A stretch of DNA of 64,000 nucleotides from JADFRG01 sp964590515 (GTDB taxonomy: Bacteria; Chloroflexota; Anaerolineae; Anaerolineales; E44-bin32): assembly GCA_964590515.1 (NCBI GenBank), contig CAZPZD010000001.1, forward strand, positions 1 to 64,000. The letters run 5' to 3'. Position 1 is the first letter of the stretch; every line of letters starts with the position of its first letter. The translations under genes and the position numbers were made by a program. Shown here one piece after another: positions 1-7,902 of this stretch. The notes beneath the pieces are model-generated. The model ran no database searches, was not told where the DNA came from, and saw only the letters and a list, made by a program, of their open reading frames with translations.

Positions 1-80
1 TCGCTGCAGCGGACCCGGCCCCAGAATGAGAATGTCTCGATAATATCCTTGCCGGGCCGCTGAGCTCATATCCGTTAGGC
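1..80 (+). other. Partial attC-like recombination site (3' part)
   Basis: The left arm CAGCGG (7-12), one extra A (13) and CCCGG (14-18) pair with CCGGG (52-56) and CCGCTG (57-62). This leaves exactly one unpaired base in the left arm, as in integron attC sites. A perfect GTTRRRY core (GTTAGGC, 74-80) follows. The matching RYYYAAC box would lie left of the window and cannot be seen. The string GCCGCTGAGCTC recurs near 1162 and 8588. Assignment to attC is inference from structure and spacing. Confidence 0.5.
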
Positions 81-171
81 GGCAAGCTCGCTGCGTTTGC
101 AGCCGCATCTCAATACCTGCCCGCAATCCGCCGGTAGTCCGGAAGAAGGCTTGCTTCGGAGGTCATTGACA

Positions 172-828
172 ATGACGACTCGACAGAGAAGGGACATCGC
201 TCTCGGTGTTGCCGCTATTGGCATGGTGGCGCTCACAGGATGCGGTTCAGCCGCATCTGACTATGCCGCAACGGCCCCAACTGCACCTTCTGAAGCCGAA
301 GGGGGTGGAACACCTATTCAATGGTCCTCGCCCCCGGCAATGGAAATCGATCCCTCGAAATCCTACGAGGCCCTATTCAAGACCGAAATCGGCGATTTCA
401 AGGTGCGGCTTTTCCCTGAACAAGCTCCTGTGACGGTCAACAATTTCGTGTTTCTCGCGAGACAGGGATACTATGGCAACACGACGTTTCACCGGGTCTT
501 GCCTGGTTTCATGGCCCAAGGAGGCGATCCAACCGGGACAGGGGGAGGAGGGCCAGGTTACACCTTCGAAGATGAGTTCGACCCCGAGCTGCAGTTTGAC
601 ACGCCAGGCTTGTTGGCGATGGCCAACCGAGGGCCAGATACCAACGGCGGGCAGTTCTTCATCACGTATGCTCCAACGCCTCACCTCAACGGCCTTCACA
701 CCATCTTTGGCGAGGTCGTTGAAGGTGCTGAAGTCCTAAGCAGCCTAAGGGCGCGGGACCCACAGGCATATCCCGATTACCAAGGAGATGGTCTGCTTTC
801 AATTGAGATCATCGAGATTGATGGCTGA
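172..828 (+). CDS. Peptidyl-prolyl cis-trans isomerase, cyclophilin type, lipoprotein
   Basis: Cyclophilin-family prolyl isomerase, which speeds cis-trans isomerisation of proline bonds during folding. The start at 172 is chosen because GGAGG (158-162) lies 9 nt upstream; an in-frame ATG at 97 has no such site. A short N-terminal hydrophobic stretch ends in the lipobox LTGC, so the protein is probably anchored outside the cytoplasmic membrane. A Ser/Ala/Thr/Glu linker follows. The catalytic domain shows FHRVLPGFMAQGGD, the glycine-rich TGTGGGGPGY segment and NGGQFFIT, all typical of the compact bacterial cyclophilins. Length (218 aa) fits one domain plus linker. It sits just downstream of an attC-like site in the accessory region. 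The family call is firm; the substrate is unknown. Confidence 0.93.
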   Translation: MTTRQRRDIALGVAAIGMVALTGCGSAASDYAATAPTAPSEAEGGGTPIQWSSPPAMEIDPSKSYEALFKTEIGDFKVRLFPEQAPVTVNNFVFLARQGYYGNTTFHRVLPGFMAQGGDPTGTGGGGPGYTFEDEFDPELQFDTPGLLAMANRGPDTNGGQFFITYAPTPHLNGLHTIFGEVVEGAEVLSSLRARDPQAYPDYQGDGLLSIEIIEIDG

Positions 829-893
829 TTCCCTGCATGCTGGTGGCATCCTTTCAAGCCGAGAAGCATCGCCTCAATGCCTGAACCGTTCGG

Positions 894-1060
894 GGACATA
901 GGTAACACATTGTCTAAGGACATAGGTGACACTTCCCTCGCAGGAGGTACCACCCATGCCCTGGAGATGTGTCACCGTGAGCGAACAGAGACAACGATTC
1001 CTCGAACACTACCAGCTGAAGTACTACTCGGTAACCGAACTCGCCGAACCCCTCGCTGGA
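894..1060 (+). mobile_element. IS481-type transposase remnant (5' end only)
   Basis: Two 15-bp near-identical copies of GGACATAGGTRACAC lie at 894-908 and 918-932, resembling the terminal sequences of IS481-like elements (GGACATAGGTGACAC type, recalled from the family). A reading frame with ATG at 956, preceded by GGAGG, begins MPWRCVTVSEQRQRFL. This matches the usual MPW...V..QR..F start of IS481 transposases. Similarity fades after about 35 residues, and no DDE catalytic core follows. The element is therefore a decayed 5' fragment. The other end could not be found in the window. Confidence 0.6.
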
Positions 1061-1152
1061 GCCTTGATCGCTTTGCTCTCACCTGTGCCTGCGGCCCAAG
1101 TGCAGGCAGAATGCATGGACGCTGCCTCGAGTCGGGTTCATGTACGCAGAAA

Positions 1153-1291
1153 CTCAGCGGCGCCGCTGAGCTCGAGGCCGTTCGGCGGCTAGTGGTCCCC
1201 GCCTTTGAGACTAAGCCCCTCGCGGATAGAATGGCCGGGCGGGCGGCTCCCTTCGCATCCGCTCAGGATGCACAGCTCGAGGCCGTTAGGC
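1153..1291 (+). repeat. Palindrome and two attC-like core motifs
   Basis: A perfect 18-bp palindrome, CTCAGCGGCGCCGCTGAG, occupies 1153-1170. It is followed by AGCTCGAGGCCGTTCGGC. A second copy, AGCTCGAGGCCGTTAGGC, ends at 1291 and contains an exact GTTRRRY core (1285-1291). The hairpin GCATCC/GGATGC lies just before it. These resemble the right halves of attC sites, with the left halves missing. Apart from the IS481 remnant, the 830-1400 interval contains no recognisable gene. Confidence 0.35.
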
Positions 1292-1400
1292 CGCTCAACG
1301 ATGGAATCATCAAATCGACCGACGATCCGGACTCATTGTGCCAGCCCGAATCCTAGTGAACAGACCCCACACTCCCCCATCAGAAGTTAGCGAGGCTGTC

Positions 1401-2417
1401 GTGTACAAGGTGAGCTGGATCGACCGTCTGCTTGCAACTGTCGAACGCTTACCCATTCCATACTGGCTCGTCTATCTAGCGCTTTTTGTTGTCGAGGTGG
1501 CCGTCATTCACATCGTAAGTTGGGTCGATGGTTGGGTGCCTCCATTCCAGTTCGAGCGACTTAACCTAAGCTTTCCTCTCTGGATCTGGGGTCCCCTCGC
1601 CGCCATCACTTACTTGGATGCTGTGGCCCTCGCTGCAATAAGAGAATTCCGCCCGCTCCTGAAAGTCGATGACGAAGGACTGCGACAGCTCGAATATGAA
1701 TTCACGACGATGCCGTCCCGCCCTGTCATCATCAGCGGATTGTTATGGTCGGCCACCTATGCCGTCCTTTCCTATGTCCTTGGCCCCGCTTGGACCGAGC
1801 TCTACTCCGTTGGTCCTTTGGCTTCGACCGTTGGCTTTGCGGTAGGCCTGTTCACTTTCATCACAGGCAGCACGATCTACTATCACACCATTCGCCAGCT
1901 GCGGCTTGTCAGTCAAACCGTGGCGAAGGTTTCCACCTTCGACCTGTTTCGACTGGACCCGGTCTATGCCTTCTCGCGCCTAACCGCACAAACTGGCGTG
2001 GTCTGGATTTTCTTGCTCAGCACCACGCTTCTGTTCTTTCCCTCCCAGTTGAATCCCATCCCTATGATCCTTCTGTCGGTTTTCCAAATCTCCTTGGCCT
2101 TAGCCGCATTTGTCTTGCCCTTGTGGAGCGTTCATAAGCGCCTGGTGACCGAGAAAAGGAGCCTGCTAGCGGATATCAGTTCACGGGTCGAGGCGGCCAG
2201 TCGACGGCTGCACCGACATCTCGACGAGGATGACCTTACCAGGATAGGCGAGGTCAGGGACGCCTTCGCCGCATTGGCCGCTGAGCATGCTGTGGTCGAC
2301 AAGATCCCGACCTGGCCATGGCGAGCTGGCACGCTCGGGGGGATCCTATCCGCATTGGCCCTGCCAATTGTGCTCTTCTTGATCCAGCGTATCCTCCAAC
2401 GATGGCTCGCACCGTGA
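1401..2417 (+). CDS. Multi-pass membrane protein of unknown function
   Basis: Not recognised as a named family. The protein has about six hydrophobic segments: roughly residues 20-40, 55-75, 115-135, 145-165, 200-220 and 225-245 as numbered from 1401. A charged, coiled-coil-like stretch around 250-310 and a last hydrophobic segment near the C-terminus follow. The GTG start at 1401 is preferred because GAGG lies 5 nt upstream; GTG 1338 in the same frame is possible. Its N-terminal half is clearly similar to the truncated protein encoded at 3660 (both carry a RLPIP motif near the start and an E-RPLL--- stretch), so the region holds two members of one family. Possibly a sensor or transporter-like membrane protein; function open. 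Confidence 0.75.
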   Translation: MYKVSWIDRLLATVERLPIPYWLVYLALFVVEVAVIHIVSWVDGWVPPFQFERLNLSFPLWIWGPLAAITYLDAVALAAIREFRPLLKVDDEGLRQLEYEFTTMPSRPVIISGLLWSATYAVLSYVLGPAWTELYSVGPLASTVGFAVGLFTFITGSTIYYHTIRQLRLVSQTVAKVSTFDLFRLDPVYAFSRLTAQTGVVWIFLLSTTLLFFPSQLNPIPMILLSVFQISLALAAFVLPLWSVHKRLVTEKRSLLADISSRVEAASRRLHRHLDEDDLTRIGEVRDAFAALAAEHAVVDKIPTWPWRAGTLGGILSALALPIVLFLIQRILQRWLAP

Positions 2418-2486
2418 TCTGCTGCAACAACCCATAGCGGTACCAAAACTTGCCGGAGCCGACCCTCCTAGCTCCCCGAAAACTTG

Positions 2487-3305
2487 ATGATCCATTGCTA
2501 CATCTGTACTACTTGCGGGCACCAATTCGCAGAGAGCGAGGATCCACCTCATCGCTGTCCGATCTGCGAAGATGATCGCCAGTTTGTCAATCCCCGAGGT
2601 CAGTCCTGGACTACGCTAGGCGAACTAGCCCGCGAGCATCACAACGTTTTCAGGCCACTGGAAACCGGGTTGACCGGGATCGGTACCGAGCCCAGGTTTG
2701 CAATCGGCCAACGCGCCTTGCTTGTGCAGACATCTAAAGGCAACGTCCTGTGGGATTGCGTCAGCCTCATAGATGATGCCACCATCGAGGCGGTAGAGAG
2801 CCTAGGTGGGATATCGAGTCTCGCAATGTCTCATCCCCACTTGTTTGGAAGCATGGTCGAATGGAGCCGTGCGTTCGGCAATGCGCCAATTCATCTGCAT
2901 GTCGACCACAGGACCTGGGTCCAGCGAATCGATCCCGTCATTGAATTCTGGGAGGGGGAGACCTTTGAATTGAAGGAAGGTCTCACGCTGCAGCGGTGTG
3001 GCGGCCATTTCGCAGGTTCGACGGTCCTGCTGTGGCCGGACGGTGCACGTGGCCTCGGGGTGCTGCTGACTGGGGACACCATGTATGTGGCCCCTGATCG
3101 CCAGCACGTCTCTTTCATGTACAGTTACCCGAATTTTATTCCTCTCCAGGCAACGATCGTTGACGGCATTGTTGATAGTGTCATGCCATTGAGATTCGAT
3201 CGACTCTATGGTCACTTCTTTGACCTGGAGATTGAGGCTGATGCCAAACGAGTTGTGCGGACATCTGCGGAGCGATACAAACGGGCCATTGGATCCCTCA
3301 AATGA
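2487..3305 (+). CDS. Metallo-beta-lactamase-fold protein with N-terminal rubredoxin-like zinc ribbon
   Basis: The first 30 residues contain CYICTTC and CPIC, two paired-cysteine knuckles that resemble a rubredoxin-like or zinc-ribbon domain. The rest has the MBL-fold layout: a degenerate HXHXDH-like segment (SHPHLFG, about residue 110), a later GGHFAGST segment, and LTGDTMYV (about 197). The central aspartate of the usual motif is missing, so the metal site may be altered or mononuclear. ATG 2487 is preferred to the adjacent TTG 2484. Such proteins are often annotated simply as MBL-fold hydrolases. Lone gene within the accessory region. Substrate unknown. Confidence 0.8.
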   Translation: MIHCYICTTCGHQFAESEDPPHRCPICEDDRQFVNPRGQSWTTLGELAREHHNVFRPLETGLTGIGTEPRFAIGQRALLVQTSKGNVLWDCVSLIDDATIEAVESLGGISSLAMSHPHLFGSMVEWSRAFGNAPIHLHVDHRTWVQRIDPVIEFWEGETFELKEGLTLQRCGGHFAGSTVLLWPDGARGLGVLLTGDTMYVAPDRQHVSFMYSYPNFIPLQATIVDGIVDSVMPLRFDRLYGHFFDLEIEADAKRVVRTSAERYKRAIGSLK

Positions 3306-3319
3306 AACGCAAGAACGGG

Positions 3320-3594
3320 CAGTCGTTTATTCGCAAAGTCCCGAAGCTAACGCGCTCTCCTTAGCGGCTCGTGACTACTTCAACAAGAGCGACCCGCGAA
3401 TCGGCGGAACGCTGGCTAATGCGCGCGAGGCGATCGGACTTTATGAGCAAGCAGTGAAGAAAGACCCGAAGTTTGCGCTCGCCTTTGTAGAACTGTCTCG
3501 AGCTTGGGCGGCTCTTGGTTATTCGGAACCCGATGGCATTAGCAATAAAGAGCTCCTTCCCCATGCTAAAGCCGCCGCGCGGGTGAAGCGGACC
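3320..3594 (+). pseudogene. TPR-domain fragment (adenylate-cyclase/CadC-type C-terminal region)
   Basis: The frame reads SPEANALSLAARDYF, then LYEQAVKKDPKFALAFVELSRA. This is the consensus-like start of the TPR region found in large signalling proteins such as class III adenylate cyclases and CadC-like regulators. Both ends are missing: there is no ribosome-binding site or convincing start codon before it, and similarity stops at AKAAA where an attC-like half site begins. The frame runs on to a stop at 3661-3663 with unrelated arginine-rich residues. Best read as an internal fragment carried in by recombination. Confidence 0.6.
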
Positions 3595-3601
3595 GTTAGG
3601 C
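3580..3601 (+). other. attC-like right half site
   Basis: CGGGTGA (3580-3586) is identical to the right inner arm of the better site at 5124-5130. It is followed 8 nt later by an exact GTTRRRY core, GTTAGGC (3595-3601). No left half is visible upstream, where the TPR fragment ends abruptly. The 12-mer CCGTTAGGCGGC is shared with the motif at 73-84. Confidence 0.35.
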
Positions 3602-3659
3602 GGCCGCCCTCACTCGGCTTGAGGCAGGATGGACGAGAGAGCCAAAAGGAGCGATTGCA

Positions 3660-4232
3660 GTGACAACTGATACCGTTAGTCCGAGACCTTACTCACCAAG
3701 TTTCATCCAGGCCTTCTATGCCGCGTTGGACCGCTTGCCCATTCCCGCCTGGCTCTTTTTCGTCCTGCTTATCCCGATTGTTGGCATCACTCAGCATCTG
3801 GTGGCCTGGCGGAAAGGGGCCCTTGCCTCAGGCCAATTCAACTTTGATTTGGGCACAGCCGGCTATTACCTCGGCACATTAGTTATCGGCATCTATGTTC
3901 TGAAGGGTGCCCCTAAAGCCTTGGACGAGTATCGCCCGCTCTTGAATGTCACCGAGGAGGAGTATGCGCGCCTCCACTATGAGATTTCGACAATCCCGAA
4001 TGGACTAGGAACGCTTATCTTCCTGGTTGGGGTCGCGGGTGGGGCTGTCAGTGGTTTCTCTGACATGGCCGTCGCTCCGGCATTGGTGATCTTGGAGGAA
4101 GTTTATGAAGGCGATTGTTCAGGCAAGATATGGACCACCGGATGTTCTGCAACTCAAAGAGGTCGAAAAACCTGCCCCGAAGGAAAATCAAGTCCTGGTC
4201 AAAGTGCAGGCCGCGTCCGTCAACGCGGGTGA
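3660..4232 (+). pseudogene. Truncated membrane protein, paralogue of the 1401-2417 gene
   Basis: GTG start at 3660. The first roughly 145 residues align by eye with the N-terminal half of the membrane protein at 1401-2417, sharing RLPIPAW/RLPIPYW, EYRPLLNV/EFRPLLKV and the following YEISTIP/YEFTTMP segment, with three hydrophobic stretches. After VILEE (near 4100) the frame enters the oxidoreductase gene that begins at 4105 and reads unrelated sequence to its stop. The C-terminal half, including the charged region, is gone. Likely cut off by whatever event placed the oxidoreductase gene here. Confidence 0.65.
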
Positions 4233-5082
4233 TTGGCACGGGATGAGAGCCAACCCGTTCCTGGTTCGCGTGGGCGAAGGGCTTCTGAGACCAAAAGATC
4301 CGCGCTTCGGATCTGACGTAGCGGGTCGGGTCGAAGCGGTAGGCGAAAACGTGAAGCAGTTTCGGCCAGGGGATGAGGTCTTCGGATGTGCTAAGGGCGC
4401 TTTTGCCGAGTATGTCCTTGCCAGAGAGGCTTATCTGGCGCTGAAGCCGACCAATAGATCCTTCGAAGAAGCGGCGGCCGTGCCTGTGGCGGCCCTCACC
4501 GCTCTGCAGGGTCTTCGCGACGCTGGGGGGATCCGGCCCGGGCAAGCGGTTTTGATCCAAGGCGCCTCAGGTGGTGTGGGTACGTTTGCAGTACAGCTTG
4601 CCAAATCGTTCGGGGCGGAAGTGACCGCCGTGTGCAGCACGAGGAATCAAGACGCGGCGCGCTCGATTGGAGCAGACCACGTCATTGATTACACGAAAGA
4701 GGATTTCACCCGAAACCGGCAGCGCTACGACCTGATTCTTGCTGTTAACGGTTATCACTCCCTTTCAGCTTATAAGCGCGCACTGAATCCCCAAGGGATC
4801 TATGTCTGCGCCGGAGGCACTATGCCTCAATTCTTCCAGGCCATACTCCTGGGATCATTGATGTCAAGGAAGGGGGATAGGAGAATGGGTAGCATGGGGA
4901 TAGCGAAAGTAAACCAAAAGGATTTGGTTTACCTGGGGGAGCTTCTGGAAGCCGGCAGAATCGTCCCAATGATCGATCGCTTTTACCCGTTAAGCGAGGT
5001 TCCTGAAGCTATCCGGTATGTAGAAGAAACGCACGCCCAAGGAAAAGTGGTAATAACTTTGGAAAGCAGCAACAAAACCTAA
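4105..5082 (+). CDS. Zinc-type alcohol dehydrogenase / quinone oxidoreductase family protein (MDR superfamily)
   Basis: Medium-chain reductase of the NAD(P)H-dependent quinone oxidoreductase branch. ATG 4105 follows GGAGG by about 6 nt. The N-terminal GroES-like domain (residues 1-130) has NAGDWHGMRANPF and DVAGRVEAVG but lacks the catalytic and structural zinc cysteines. The Rossmann domain carries the nucleotide motif ASGGVGTFAVQLAK (about 153-166). The C-terminus has the usual EAIRYVEETHAQGKVVI. Expected role is two-electron reduction of quinones or enals with NAD(P)H in the cytoplasm. Its start overlaps the truncated membrane protein's frame, and an attC-like site overlaps its stop codon. 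These features suggest it is a mobile cassette gene. Full family length (325 aa). Confidence 0.93.
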   Translation: MKAIVQARYGPPDVLQLKEVEKPAPKENQVLVKVQAASVNAGDWHGMRANPFLVRVGEGLLRPKDPRFGSDVAGRVEAVGENVKQFRPGDEVFGCAKGAFAEYVLAREAYLALKPTNRSFEEAAAVPVAALTALQGLRDAGGIRPGQAVLIQGASGGVGTFAVQLAKSFGAEVTAVCSTRNQDAARSIGADHVIDYTKEDFTRNRQRYDLILAVNGYHSLSAYKRALNPQGIYVCAGGTMPQFFQAILLGSLMSRKGDRRMGSMGIAKVNQKDLVYLGELLEAGRIVPMIDRFYPLSEVPEAIRYVEETHAQGKVVITLESSNKT

Positions 5083-5145
5083 CAACGCACTCACCCGACT
5101 TTGCTCCGCTGCGCTTCGCAAAGCGGGTGAACGCGGGCGCTAGAT
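5077..5145 (+). other. attC-like recombination site (best in window)
   Basis: An exact RYYYAAC box, ACCTAAC (5077-5083), overlaps the stop codon region of the oxidoreductase gene. TCACCCG (5091-5097), a single extra A (5098) and CTTTGC (5099-5104) pair with GCAAAG (5118-5123) and CGGGTGA (5124-5130). All 13 pairs are perfect around one extrahelical base. GCTAGAT (5139-5145) matches the GTTRRRY core at 6 of 7 positions. The 69-bp length and box order agree with known integron cassette sites. The structure is visible in the sequence; its activity is inferred. Confidence 0.65.
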
Positions 5146-5217
5146 CGCCCGAGGGGCCCTGGCCATGCTTGACATCCACGCTAGCGAGCACGCGGTCGTG
5201 ATACCAATTCTGGTCTC

Positions 5218-5652
5218 GTGGCGTCGCTTCCCTTGAAGCTTCGGTCTATTATTGGCGGATTGACCCTCGCGTTGGCCGTGCATGCCTGCACCCGGATCAA
5301 TATTCCTTTCGGTGTGACGATCCGGGCGCCCGATGACCGGGAGGTACTTGGCATCGGCCAATCCTTCAGGGTGGTTGCCGATAGTGACCTGGATCAGCCT
5401 GCTGACCAAGTGACACGGTTCGAGCTCCAACTGTGGGACCCTGCTACCGGATACGCTATGACTTGGCAGACGGAAATCTCATCTGATGACGGGTCACGTG
5501 TACTGGATGGGTCGTTCGTGGTTCCGGCTGACGCGCCCCCAGGCGAAGACTACTGGTTCACCGTGTCCGTGCTTCCAAATGTAGGAGGATCCGACGAGCC
5601 GCGCTACGCGTTTAGTGACACGATCCGGGTCAAGATCAGCGCCTTGCCCTGA
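5218..5652 (+). CDS. Small secreted lipoprotein, Ig-like/DOMON-like fold suspected
   Basis: Not assigned to a named family. GTG start at 5218. A hydrophobic N-terminus ends near residue 24 in the lipobox-like AVHAC, which suggests export and lipid anchoring. The mature part (about 120 residues) is rich in beta-strand patterns, with IRAPDDREVLGIGQSFRV and DYWFTVSVLP segments, as in small Ig-like domains that follow bacterial lipid anchors. No catalytic motif. It lies in the first part of the cassette-like block between the sites at 5077-5145 and 7066-7155, upstream of the NmrA-like gene. Function unknown. Confidence 0.65.
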   Translation: MASLPLKLRSIIGGLTLALAVHACTRINIPFGVTIRAPDDREVLGIGQSFRVVADSDLDQPADQVTRFELQLWDPATGYAMTWQTEISSDDGSRVLDGSFVVPADAPPGEDYWFTVSVLPNVGGSDEPRYAFSDTIRVKISALP

Positions 5653-5661
5653 CACCCCAGC

Positions 5662-6549
5662 ATGATCCTGGTGACAGGCGCTTCCGGCAAGACGGGCAAA
5701 GCCGTCGTGGCCGCTCTGGCCCACACTGGCGCGCCGACTCGCGCCCTGGTTCGGGCCCCCGCCCAATTCGAAGAACTTAGCAACCTCGGGGCAATCGAGG
5801 TGATGGCGGTCGATCTGCGCCTCGCGGCAGATTTGCGCCGCGCCGTTGAGAACACGAGGGCCGTGTATCACATCTGCCCCAATGTCAACCCAAACGAGGT
5901 TGGGATCGGTCGCGGCGTGATCGCTGCCGCCAGGGAGGCTCAGGTTGACCATCTCGTCCTCCACTCCGTCCTCCACCCTCAGACGGAACGGATGCCGCAT
6001 CACTGGAACAAGTTGAGGGTGGAGGAAGCGCTTTTCGAGTCCGGGCTGGAATTCACTGTCATCCAACCTGCCGCCTACATGCAGAACTTGCTTTCTGGAT
6101 GGAAGCTGATCACCGAGGCCGGCGTCTTGCGAAATCCCTATCCGGTCGAGACCCGCTTGAGCCTGGTTGACTTGCGGGATGTGGCAGAAGTCGCCGCGAG
6201 GGTGCTCACCGAGCGGGGTCACACAGGGGCGACGTACGAAGTCACCGGCACCCCGCCGTTCACCCAGACAGAGGTCGCGGAGATCCTGAGCGACGCGTTG
6301 GGGCGGCCCGTGCGGGCCGAGGTCGAGCCCCTCGCAGCGTGGGAAGCGCGGGCACTCTCCGCTGGTCTTTCTGATGACCAGCGAGCGATGCTGGCAAAGA
6401 TGTTCGTCTATTACGCGAGGTATGGCCTGATTGGGAATCCAAACACGCTGGGTTGGCTTCTTGGCCGTGAGCCGACTGGACTGGCAGAGTTCGCGCGCCG
6501 GTCCGCGCGTGAGCTGGGACCTACCAGTCCCAGCCCGCGAGCTACTTGA
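5662..6549 (+). CDS. NmrA-like NAD(P)-binding (atypical SDR) protein
   Basis: Atypical short-chain dehydrogenase of the NmrA/HSCARG group. The N-terminal Rossmann motif GASGKTG (residues 6-12) binds NAD(P). VYHICPNVNPNE follows the fourth strand, and a HWNKLRVEEALFESGL segment occupies the position of the SDR helix, without the usual YxxxK pair. Members act as redox sensors or NAD(P)H-dependent reductases. Family length (295 aa) is complete. It starts 9 nt after the small lipoprotein, so the two may be co-transcribed. No strong Shine-Dalgarno is visible. Substrate unknown. Confidence 0.88.
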   Translation: MILVTGASGKTGKAVVAALAHTGAPTRALVRAPAQFEELSNLGAIEVMAVDLRLAADLRRAVENTRAVYHICPNVNPNEVGIGRGVIAAAREAQVDHLVLHSVLHPQTERMPHHWNKLRVEEALFESGLEFTVIQPAAYMQNLLSGWKLITEAGVLRNPYPVETRLSLVDLRDVAEVAARVLTERGHTGATYEVTGTPPFTQTEVAEILSDALGRPVRAEVEPLAAWEARALSAGLSDDQRAMLAKMFVYYARYGLIGNPNTLGWLLGREPTGLAEFARRSARELGPTSPSPRAT

Positions 6550-6788
6550 TGAGGCGGCCCATCAACTCGATTGTGCCGACCCGGCTACGCTTGAGCGCCT
6601 TCGGCGCGGGTGAGCGGTCGCGATCTGCCAATGGTTGCACTCAGCTGAGTTTGGAGTCTTGCAATCACGGCAGCAGGTGAGACAATCTGTTGAGCGAGGG
6701 CGATTGCGTTTGGCGATTAAGCGGGCAACCAATTGGCCCGTCATGGAGCTTTCATTATGGTAGATAACTTAGATGTGGAGAGTGACTT

Positions 6789-6983
6789 GTGGAGGAGAAT
6801 CTGAGCAAGCCTGTTAAGAAGACAGTTTGCGGAAGTGAGATCGATGATCATGACCAGTATCCCAGCGCTCTCTATCGCGGGGAGATCGTTCAATTCTGCA
6901 CCGATGCATGTCTGAGGGCATTCCAGGGCGATCCTGATCGCTTCATCGCCGGCGAGATTGAGCATCCTGCCGGCAATGAATAG
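6789..6983 (+). CDS. YHS-domain protein
   Basis: 64-residue protein that is almost entirely one YHS domain, a small cysteine-containing metal-binding module. TVCGSEI replaces the usual DPVCGM start. A YRGEIVQFC segment and the CTDACLRAF helix follow, with DPDRFI at the end. Three cysteines fall in the canonical positions. GTG 6789 is the only start that fits, with purine-rich sequence around it. Often found next to metal-transport or oxygenase genes, but here alone between unrelated genes. Confidence 0.8.
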   Translation: MEENLSKPVKKTVCGSEIDDHDQYPSALYRGEIVQFCTDACLRAFQGDPDRFIAGEIEHPAGNE

Positions 6984-7065
6984 TGCCTTGCGACAAGGCA
7001 TTCAAAAGACCACCTCGAGCGACCGGAGGGGCGATGCGTATTTCGAGCTCCGCAGTTGCTGAGCC

Positions 7066-7155
7066 GCCTAACGACTCGGTGGAACCAATCCACCTAGCTG
7101 TGGGAAAGGGACGCTTGCCTTGCCCGCCAGGACAGGCATCTCGACGCCGTAAGGC
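7066..7155 (+). other. attC-like site (weak)
   Basis: An exact RYYYAAC box, GCCTAAC (7066-7072), and a 6-of-7 GTTRRRY match, GTAAGGC (7149-7155), are 90 bp apart and complementary to each other except at one position. They lie between the YHS gene and the cupin gene. Inside are hairpins GGTGGA/TCCACC and TGCCT/AGGCA, but no clear paired inner arms with one extra base. A second possible left box, GCCTGAC, occurs at 7531-7537 after the cupin gene. Confidence 0.3.
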
Positions 7156-7178
7156 AGAAACTGGAGATCGCTTACGCA

Positions 7179-7505
7179 ATGACGGAAGTGAACCTCGGGA
7201 CCCAAGCACAATCTCTGTCAGGCCTTGTCGAGTACCAATCGGGATCGGTTGTTAGTCGCATATTGCTGCGCAAAGCGGCAGGAACTGTCACCCTATTCGC
7301 GTTCGATAGCGAGCAGAGCCTGAGTGAGCATACAACTCCGTACGATGCTCTGGCTGTAGCACTGGATGGTGAGCTCGAGATCACCATAGCTGGCGATCGC
7401 CGCCGGCTGGCCCGCGGCGAGGTGCTGCACATGCCGGCCAATGTACCGCATGCAGTTCTCGCAGTCTCGCGAAGCAAGTTACTGTTGGTTATGATCCGTG
7501 ATTAG
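7179..7505 (+). CDS. Cupin-domain protein
   Basis: Single-domain cupin (108 aa), a small beta-barrel that usually binds a metal. Motif 1 is represented by LSEHTTPYDALAVALDGELEI, with only one of the usual metal-binding histidines plus a glutamate. Motif 2, LHMPANVPHAVLA, keeps its histidine. The weakened first motif leaves metal binding uncertain. No Shine-Dalgarno stands out before ATG 7179. It is the first gene after the weak attC-like site. Role unknown. Confidence 0.85.
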   Translation: MTEVNLGTQAQSLSGLVEYQSGSVVSRILLRKAAGTVTLFAFDSEQSLSEHTTPYDALAVALDGELEITIAGDRRRLARGEVLHMPANVPHAVLAVSRSKLLLVMIRD

Positions 7506-7614
7506 CCACGGGTGGAAACAATGCATTCCTGCCTGACAACTCGCCGCAGCGAGCGCAGCCACCGCCCTCGAAAGGCCTGCCAAGATCAATCTCGGCGATG
7601 GAGGAGTGAGAAGC

Positions 7615-7902
7615 ATGAAGGAGTCACCGGAAACGCTCCGGGAGTTGGCAGAGTATCTTCGCAACAGCACTCGCTTGTTCCCTACCCCCCGCGCCAGAAA
7701 GGCCTACGAATGGCTGACGGTCAAGGCTGCGCAAGCCGACGACCATGCCGCGGCCTGGGAGGACGACCGGAAGCGGCTACGGGCGCTGCGGAATATGTAT
7801 CAAGAACAAACGGCATGCGACGACTCGGAGATTGACGCCATGCTTCTTGATTATGTTGCCGCCCAGGAGGCTTCCGATGAGGATTCGCGAACTGCCCACT
7901 GA
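7615..7902 (+). CDS. Hypothetical protein, 95 aa, helical
   Basis: Not recognised. ATG 7615 has a strong ribosome-binding site (GGAGGAG at 7600-7606, 8 nt upstream). The sequence is mostly charged helix, with a TPRARKAYEWLTVKAAQADDHAAAWEDD core and no hydrophobic segment, so it is probably a soluble cytoplasmic protein. Its end overlaps the start of the acetyltransferase stub by 26 nt, so the two would be translated together. Confidence 0.6.
   Translation: MKESPETLRELAEYLRNSTRLFPTPRARKAYEWLTVKAAQADDHAAAWEDDRKRLRALRNMYQEQTACDDSEIDAMLLDYVAAQEASDEDSRTAH

Noticed and set aside
877..1356. 159-residue plus-strand open frame
   Set aside because: Runs through the transposase remnant and palindromes in another frame; no recognisable domain or start signals.
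6550..6620. GCGCC/GGCGC hairpin after the NmrA-like gene as another attC site
   Set aside because: No RYYYAAC or GTTRRRY boxes at the right places; arms pair poorly.
7236..7260. GTTAGTC, an exact GTTRRRY match inside the cupin gene
   Set aside because: Lies within conserved coding sequence with no paired arms, so it is a chance match rather than an attC core.
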